The notes beneath the pieces are model-generated. The model was not told the DNA's origin. It did no database searches and worked only from the letters and a program-made list of their open reading frames with translations. Positions 32,252-36,711 of a DNA stretch of 36,711 bases are shown piece by piece. Location of the stretch: positions 1-36,711 of the forward strand of contig CAIUMD010000039.1 of the NCBI GenBank assembly GCA_903900155.1. Direction: 5' to 3'. The translations under genes were made by a program, and so were the position numbers. Numbering within the stretch: the stretch's first letter is position 1; every line of letters begins with the position of its first letter. The stretch comes from an uncultured Caulobacterales bacterium (lineage in GTDB: Bacteria > Pseudomonadota > Alphaproteobacteria > Caulobacterales > Caulobacteraceae).

Positions 32252-34051
32252 GTGGCGCACGAGGTTTCACCAGAGAGCTACAAGGACCTGGTCCTGTTCC
32301 TGGCGACCGCCGGCATCGTCGCGCCGATCTTCAAGCGCCTGAAGATCAATCCGATCCTGGGCTACCTGCTGGCCGGGGTGATCCTGGGGCCGTTCGGCCT
32401 GGGCCGGTTCATCGGCGTGGCGCCGTGGCTGGACTATGTCACCGTCGAAAATCCGGATGAGATCGCCCAACTGGCCGAGTTCGGGGTGGTGTTCCTGCTG
32501 TTCATGATCGGGCTGGAGCTCTCGTGGGAGCGCCTGCGCCTGATGCGCAAGTGGGTGTTCGGCCTGGGGGCGATCCAGGTGATCGGCTGCTCGCTGGCCC
32601 TGGGCGCCGGGGCCATGATGCTGGGCCAGAACCCGGTGGCGGCCCTGACCCTGGGCGCGGCCCTGACCCTGTCCTCGACCGCCATCGCCGTGCCGGTCCT
32701 GGCCGAGCGCCGCCGCCTGCATTCGGAGGCCGGCCGCGCCACCTTCTCGGTGCTGCTGTTCCAGGACCTGGCCGTCGCCCCGATCCTGATCACCCTGGCC
32801 ATTCTGGGCCGCGGCGACGGCGCGTTCCAGCTCAAGGACCTGCTGGCCCTGGTCCCCGCCGCCGTCGGCCTGGGCGTCATCGTCCTGGTCGGGCGCCTGG
32901 CCCTGCGGCCGATGCTGAAGTCCGTCGCCAAGGCCAAGAGCGAAGAGATGTTCATGGCCGCCTGCCTGCTGGTGATCATCGGCGCGGGCATGGTCAGCGC
33001 CCTGTCGGGCCTCTCCATGGCGCTGGGCGCCTTCGTGGCCGGCGTGCTGCTGGCCGAGACCGAGTATCGCCACGAGGTCGAGGTCAAGATCGAGCCGTTC
33101 AAGGGCCTGCTGCTCAGCCTGTTCTTCGTGTCGCTGGGCATCCGTCTGGACCTGTCGCTGCTGGCCGCCCAGCCGGGCGCGATCCTGGCCACGGCCCTGG
33201 GTCTGCTCGTTTTGAAGACCGCCGTGGTGTTTGGCAGCGGCCTGGTCATGGGCCTGAACAAGCGCGCGGCGATCGAGGCGGCCCTGATCCTGGCGGCCGG
33301 CGGCGAGTTCGCCTTCGTCTTGCTGGACAACGCCATGAGCGCCCAGGTCGTTTCGCCGGCCATCGGCCAGGCGGTGCTGGTCTCGGCCACCCTGACCATG
33401 TTCCTGATCCCGGGCTTGGCGGCGCTGGGCGGGCGCCTGGGCCGCAGGAGCGCGCCGCTGCCGGTCAGCGAGGTCCCGCCCTCCACCGAGCGCGAGCCCG
33501 ACCGCGTGGGTCCCGAGCCGGCCGGCCAGGTGCTGGTCATCGGCTATGGCCGCGTCGGCAAGCTGGTCGGCGACATGCTGAACCGCCACGACCTGGCCTG
33601 GATCGCCGTCGAGCGCGACGCCCGCCTGGTCGAGCAGGGCCGCCGCGACGGCGCGCGCATCTATTACGGCGACGCCTCGCGCATCGAACTGCTGGAGCGC
33701 TGCGGCCTCGCCACGGCCAGGGCGGTGGTGGTCACGATGGACGCCTTCGAGGTCGCCGAGGCCGTGGTCGCCGCCGCGCGCGGCGAGCGCCCCGACGTGC
33801 CGATCGTGGTCCGCGCCCGCGACGCCCGCCACGCCACCCGCCTGTACGAACTGGGCGCCACCGACGCTGTCCCTGAGACCATCGAGGCCTCCCTGCAGCT
33901 CTCCGAGGCGGTGCTGGTCGACATCGGCGTGCCGATGGGCCTGGTCATCGCCTCGATCCACGAACGCCGCGACGAGTACCGCAAGGTCCTGAACCGGCCG
34001 GACGCGCTGGGTGGAAGGCGTCGCCGCCTGCGCGACGCCACGCTGCGGTAG
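32252..34051 (+). CDS. CPA2-family potassium/proton antiporter with RCK domain, KefB/KefC-like
   Basis: Inner-membrane antiporter of 599 residues. The GTG start at 32252 has GGAGGGG two bases upstream. About 12 membrane segments occupy residues 12-385, with NPILGYLLAGVILGPFGLG, FLLFMIGLELSW and LLFQDLAVAPIL, the glutamate and QD positions typical of KefB/KefC. The RCK domain starts at GYGRVG (431-436) and has an acidic residue after strand 2 (ERD), suiting NAD(H) or NADP(H) binding. In KefB/C potassium efflux is gated by glutathione adducts; the linker region that senses these was not identified. The gene is downstream of the XRE regulator and upstream of RidA, spaced 13 bases apart, so the three may be co-transcribed. 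Confidence 0.92.
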   Translation: MAHEVSPESYKDLVLFLATAGIVAPIFKRLKINPILGYLLAGVILGPFGLGRFIGVAPWLDYVTVENPDEIAQLAEFGVVFLLFMIGLELSWERLRLMRKWVFGLGAIQVIGCSLALGAGAMMLGQNPVAALTLGAALTLSSTAIAVPVLAERRRLHSEAGRATFSVLLFQDLAVAPILITLAILGRGDGAFQLKDLLALVPAAVGLGVIVLVGRLALRPMLKSVAKAKSEEMFMAACLLVIIGAGMVSALSGLSMALGAFVAGVLLAETEYRHEVEVKIEPFKGLLLSLFFVSLGIRLDLSLLAAQPGAILATALGLLVLKTAVVFGSGLVMGLNKRAAIEAALILAAGGEFAFVLLDNAMSAQVVSPAIGQAVLVSATLTMFLIPGLAALGGRLGRRSAPLPVSEVPPSTEREPDRVGPEPAGQVLVIGYGRVGKLVGDMLNRHDLAWIAVERDARLVEQGRRDGARIYYGDASRIELLERCGLATARAVVVTMDAFEVAEAVVAAARGERPDVPIVVRARDARHATRLYELGATDAVPETIEASLQLSEAVLVDIGVPMGLVIASIHERRDEYRKVLNRPDALGGRRRRLRDATLR

Positions 34052-34064
34052 TTAGGAGTTCCCC

Positions 34065-34412
34065 ATGATCGAACGTATCGGCAAGGCTGAACGCTGGAGC
34101 GACGCGGTCGCCGCCCACGGCCTGGTGTTCCTGGCCGGCCACGTGGCCGAGGAGACGCGCGGGCAGTCGGTCTTCGTCCAGACGCAGGAAGTGCTGGCCC
34201 AGATCGACGACACCCTGGCCCAGGCCGGGGTGACCAAGGCCGCCCTGGTCAGCGTCACCATCTACCTGGCCGACATCGCCGGCTTCGACGAGATGAACCG
34301 CGCCTGGGACGCCTGGGTCGACACCGACAATCCGCCGGCGCGGGCGACGGTGGAGTCGCGCCTGGCCCGGCCGGACTATGCGGTCGAGATCGTCGGGGTC
34401 GCGGCGCGCTAG
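34065..34412 (+). CDS. RidA family protein (YjgF/UK114)
   Basis: Cytoplasmic protein of 115 residues. RidA-family enzymes hydrolyse reactive imine/enamine intermediates formed by pyridoxal-phosphate enzymes. The ATG at 34065 has GGAG 8 bases upstream. Family marks are FLAGHVAEE (22-30), VTIYLADIAGFDEMN (64-78) and the C-terminal PPARATVESRLARPDYAVEI with Arg93 at the position of the carboxylate-binding arginine. It is 13 bases downstream of the KefB/C-like gene. Members with a few different active-site residues have other, unclear roles, so true imine deaminase activity is not certain. The stop overlaps that of the convergent MarR gene. Confidence 0.9.
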   Translation: MIERIGKAERWSDAVAAHGLVFLAGHVAEETRGQSVFVQTQEVLAQIDDTLAQAGVTKAALVSVTIYLADIAGFDEMNRAWDAWVDTDNPPARATVESRLARPDYAVEIVGVAAR

Positions 34413-34840
34413 CCGGCGATCCGGTCGAGATTGGCCAGCAGGCGCTGCAGCAGGCTGACCAGCTGCCGCGTCTCCTCATCCGAGAAGCCGTCCAGCACTT
34501 CCCGGTTGCCCGCGAGCAGGGTCGCCACCGCGTCGGGCAGGCGCGCCTCGGCCGCGTCGGTCAGGGTGACTCTGCTGCTGCGGCCGTCGGCGGGGTCGGG
34601 CGTGCGGCGGATCAGGCCGTCGCGCTCCATGCGGGCCAGCATCTGGGCCATCGGCGGCTGCTCGACCTTGGCGAAGCGGGCCAGATCCCGCTGGGTGCTG
34701 GCCTGGCCGTCCCGCAGCGCGACCAGCACCGGCACGTGACCCAGGCCAAAGCCCAGCGGCTTCAGCCGGGCCTCGCTGAGCCGGGCGAAGCCGCGGGCGG
34801 CCAGGCTGACCAGGTGGCCCGGCGTCGACAGCACATCCAT
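34409..34840 (-). CDS. MarR-family transcriptional regulator
   Basis: Protein of 143 residues. The ATG at 34840 has AAGGGAA with 8-base spacing; longer starts reach into the promoter. The winged helix-turn-helix is visible: STQRDLARFAKVEQPPMAQ followed by MLARMERDGLIRR and the wing DPADGRSSRVTLT (about 80-95). The C-terminal helix suits dimerisation. It is divergent from the SnoaL-like gene at 34912, with an inverted repeat TACATA-N6-TATGTA at 34875-34892 in between. Autoregulation and control of that gene are therefore plausible. The inducer is unknown. Confidence 0.92.
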   Translation of the reverse strand: MDVLSTPGHLVSLAARGFARLSEARLKPLGFGLGHVPVLVALRDGQASTQRDLARFAKVEQPPMAQMLARMERDGLIRRTPDPADGRSSRVTLTDAAEARLPDAVATLLAGNREVLDGFSDEETRQLVSLLQRLLANLDRIAG

Positions 34841-34874
34841 CGCGGCGCTTCCCTTGCGTTCCGTCACGCCTAGA

Positions 34875-34892
34875 TACATACGTGCATATGTA
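34875..34892. promoter_or_regulatory. Candidate MarR operator in the divergent promoter
   Basis: TACATA-cgtgca-TATGTA, perfect 6-bp arms with a 6-base spacer, in the 71-base gap between the MarR gene and the SnoaL-like gene. Size and position fit a MarR dimer site. Confidence 0.6.
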
Positions 34893-34911
34893 ATTGGCAA
34901 GGAGCGATCCG

Positions 34912-35286
34912 ATGGACGCCGAAATCAAGATCCTGAAAGGCCTGTACGACCGCTTCAACGCGCGCGACATTGACGGCGTCATGGCCTGGCTGACCGACGA
35001 CGTCGCCTGGGCCAACGGCATGGACGGCGGCCATGAGCAGGGCCAGGCGGCGGTGCGCGCCTATTGGACCCGCCAGTGGTCGCTGATCAGCCCGCATGTC
35101 GCGCCGGTCGGCTTCCGTCGCGCCGCCGACGGGGCGGTGGTCGCCGAGGTGATCCAGACCATCCGCGACCTGGAGGGCAACCCGCTGGGAGGCCAGGCTC
35201 ACGGGCTGAAGGACAGGACGGTCGGCCATGCCTTCACCTTTCGCGGCGGCAAGGTGGCGCGTTTCGACATCCGCGACATAGAGTAG
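34912..35286 (+). CDS. SnoaL-like / NTF2-fold protein
   Basis: Protein of 124 residues with the cone-shaped NTF2-like fold, shared by polyketide cyclases, ketosteroid isomerases and many uncharacterised proteins. The ATG at 34912 follows GGAG; an upstream start at 34894 is weaker. Marks are LYDRFNARDIDGVMAWLTDDVAW (11-33, the typical opening), GQAAVRAYW (43-51) and the C-terminal strand GGKVARFDIRD. The substrate cannot be read from the sequence. It is divergent from a MarR gene, which suggests induction by a small molecule (inferred). It is followed by a gene fossil on the same strand. Confidence 0.85.
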   Translation: MDAEIKILKGLYDRFNARDIDGVMAWLTDDVAWANGMDGGHEQGQAAVRAYWTRQWSLISPHVAPVGFRRAADGAVVAEVIQTIRDLEGNPLGGQAHGLKDRTVGHAFTFRGGKVARFDIRDIE

Positions 35287-35310
35287 CCCAGCCGCCAGGG
35301 AGCCCTATCC

Positions 35311-35546
35311 ATGATCACCCTTACGGCGAAGGCCGGGGCTTTCGGGTCGCATGGCTGCTGGAGGAGATGGGGCTGCCCTATCGGGCTGCAAGTCGCCGCT
35401 GGCGCACGTCCTTCGGGTGGTGCGCGGCAGCCTTGCTGAAGGAGCAGGACGTCGCCCAACTGTGGCCAAGTCTCTCGGCGCTCGGGCTGTTCGTTCTGGC
35501 CGTCTCGGCCCTGGCCATGGCCCGCTGTCGCACCACTCTGGATTAG
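35311..35546 (+). pseudogene. Composite gene fossil: GST N-terminus joined to ABC-2 permease C-terminus
   Basis: The segment 35311-35385 begins ATG ATC ACC CTT and, with one base missing after codon 4, continues as YGEGRGFRVAWLLEEMGLPY, a glutathione S-transferase N-terminus. From about 35388 the sequence reads in one frame KSPLAHVLRVVRGSL and, after a frame change near 35435, VAQLWPSLSALGLF to a C-terminus CRTTLD, the typical end of an ABC-2 transporter permease. So two unrelated genes are truncated, fused and frameshifted. A deletion joining them is the simplest explanation. Neither product can be functional. Confidence 0.7.
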
Positions 35547-35892
35547 GGCCCGATTTGCTCAAGGTTGGTCGACGACCTGACCAACCCCGTCAAAAGGTGA
35601 GGTTTTTCGGCGACGATCTGCGAATGCTTGACCATTTCCTGGTCTCAAGCCCTTGCGTGCAAACGGTTCACGTGCGAACCCAGCGGAGCAGACGCTTATC
35701 TTCCGTGGATACGGCGGGCACGCTCGGAAGTTGATTCTGAGGGGCGGTCTTGTTGAGCCTTCCTGAGCAAAGGGCAGGGGGGCAAAACCTGACGAGTGTG
35801 TCTTTGCTGACACTTTCCCGTGGCGTTCGCCTTGGTATAACAGTGCTCGGTCGGTCTCCGGCCTGGGCAGGGCAATAGAGGGCTCTTCAACG
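35547..35892. other. Intergenic region upstream of the OmpA-type gene
   Basis: No gene is seen on either strand. A perfect hairpin GGTTGGTC-gacgacct-GACCAACC lies at 35563-35586, just past the fossil's stop, and may be a leftover terminator (no T-run follows). A second, imperfect inverted repeat (GCTTGACCA ... TGGTCTCAAGC) is at 35626-35650. A -10-like TATAAC is at 35836-35841, about 52 bases before the OmpA-type start, and could belong to its promoter. Confidence 0.45.
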
Positions 35893-36711
35893 ATGAAACT
35901 CAACCTCCTGGCAGGAGCTGCTCTGGCCGCGGTGTTCGCCGCGTCAGGCGTTTCGGCCCAAGAGACCGGCTGGTACGGCGCGGTCGACCTTGGCTATCAC
36001 TGGCCGCAGAGCGTGAAGACCCAGTCGGACCAAAACGCTCCGGACGGCGCTTCCTATCACTGGGCCTGGAAGTCCGAGAAGGACTGGACCGGCTTTGTGC
36101 GCCTGGGCTACCAGTTCAACCCGCACTGGCGTGCTGAAGTCGAAGGCGGCTATCGCCCCGGCGACCTGAAGAGCGTCCATGGCCCGGCCCAGCGTCAGCC
36201 GGTCGGCCTCTGCACCCCGGGCGTCACCCGCACCGCCGCCGCCCCGACCTGCGGCTCGCCGGACGGCTCGATCGAAGCCTGGACCCTGATGGCGAACGTC
36301 ATTTATGACTTCGCTCCGGGTTCGTGGCTGAACCCCTTCCTGGGCGCGGGCGTCGGCATCAACCGCCTGGACGTCAAGACCCTGGGTCAGTTCAGCAACG
36401 TCCCGGGCGCCATCAACACGACGACCAACCCGGCCATCCAGAACCTGACCGTCGACGACAACGATATCGCTATCGCGTGGCAGGCCATCGCCGGCGCCTC
36501 GATCAAGGCCACGGACAAGCTGAAGATCGACTTCACCTACCGTTACATCACCGGCGCCGATCACGCCTGGCAGTCGGTCGGTTCGGCCGCCGCGCTGCAG
36601 CCGGGCGCCTTCGAAGGCCAGTACAAGGACCAGTCGGTGACCGTGGGTCTCCGCTACTCGTTCGCGTCGCCGCCTCCGCCGCCGCCCCCGCCGCCGCCGC
36701 CGCCTCCCCCG
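35893..36711 (+). CDS. OmpA-type outer-membrane protein (3' end outside the window)
   Basis: Partial gene: 273 codons are in the window and the frame is open at its end. The ATG at 35893 has AGAGGG about 10 bases upstream. A signal peptide (about 1-22, ending VSA) is followed by an eight-strand beta-barrel (about 25-256) with WYGAVDLGYHW at the start, FVRLGYQFNPHWRAEVEGGYR, LNPFLGAGVGINRLD, and VTVGLRYSF at the end. Two cysteines lie in a periplasm-exposed or loop region (about 107-120). Then comes a run of at least 14 prolines, the linker that normally precedes the peptidoglycan-binding OmpA domain, which must lie beyond the window. It is likely an abundant envelope-anchoring porin-like protein. 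Confidence 0.88.
   Translation, partial: MKLNLLAGAALAAVFAASGVSAQETGWYGAVDLGYHWPQSVKTQSDQNAPDGASYHWAWKSEKDWTGFVRLGYQFNPHWRAEVEGGYRPGDLKSVHGPAQRQPVGLCTPGVTRTAAAPTCGSPDGSIEAWTLMANVIYDFAPGSWLNPFLGAGVGINRLDVKTLGQFSNVPGAINTTTNPAIQNLTVDDNDIAIAWQAIAGASIKATDKLKIDFTYRYITGADHAWQSVGSAAALQPGAFEGQYKDQSVTVGLRYSFASPPPPPPPPPPPPPP

Noticed and set aside
35696..35903. Minus-strand short frames upstream of the OmpA-type gene
   Set aside because: They overlap its promoter and start, lack ribosome binding sites and show no recognisable motifs.

Overview
The window is high-GC alphaproteobacterial chromosome, most likely Caulobacter or a close member of the Caulobacteraceae. The pointers are three TonB-dependent receptors in 37 kb, a hisS-hisZ-hisG operon, many GC-rich extragenic palindromes, and a start-codon set that includes GTG and TTG behind GGAG-type ribosome binding sites. 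No replicon, tRNA, rRNA, CRISPR array or intact transposase is visible. Product names rest on motifs and family memory; no database search was possible.

Layout. 1-4745: a MaoC-fold protein, a DsbD/ScsB-family membrane thiol reductase, a DUF1353-type lipoprotein, an exported redoxin that is a plausible client of the reductase, and an unknown protein. 4849-8693: pgi (glucose-6-phosphate isomerase) facing a TonB-dependent receptor across a block of hairpins. 8694-11830: an accessory region. It has a promoter region with a DnaA box, a gene remnant, a cluster of extragenic palindromes, a cloverleaf-like 125-base element, and a visibly A+T-richer three-gene operon (a TIGR04255-like protein, a GWDGY protein and a third unknown protein). 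12070-15714: hisS-hisZ-hisG. 15715-16161: a regulatory region with three operator-like palindromes and a leader ending in ATG-TGA, with no gene behind it. 16127-18480: a minus-strand three-gene operon of unknown proteins (small cytoplasmic, exported beta-rich, and one with a PD-(D/E)XK-like pattern).

18608-21112: a 65-residue protein and an exported M13 metallopeptidase with a clear terminator. 21212-24246: a probable copper-acquisition operon (DUF2946-like, TonB-dependent receptor, PCuAC chaperone). 24574-27240: a third, large TonB-dependent receptor. 27287-30086: a CsbD-like lipoprotein, an M61 peptidase with a PDZ domain, and a PhaJ-like MaoC hydratase. 30244-34051: two CPA2 cation/proton antiporters with RCK domains, divergent around a small XRE regulator. 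34065-35286: RidA family, MarR regulator and a divergent SnoaL-like protein with a shared operator-like palindrome. 35311-35546: a fossil joining a frameshifted GST start to an ABC-2 permease end. 35893 to the window end: an OmpA-type outer-membrane protein that runs off the window in its proline-rich linker.

The two best candidates for undescribed systems are the 10065-11804 operon and the 18480-16127 operon. Both are compact three-gene units without recognised function, both sit in breaks in housekeeping context, and both adjoin structured or orphaned regulatory DNA.
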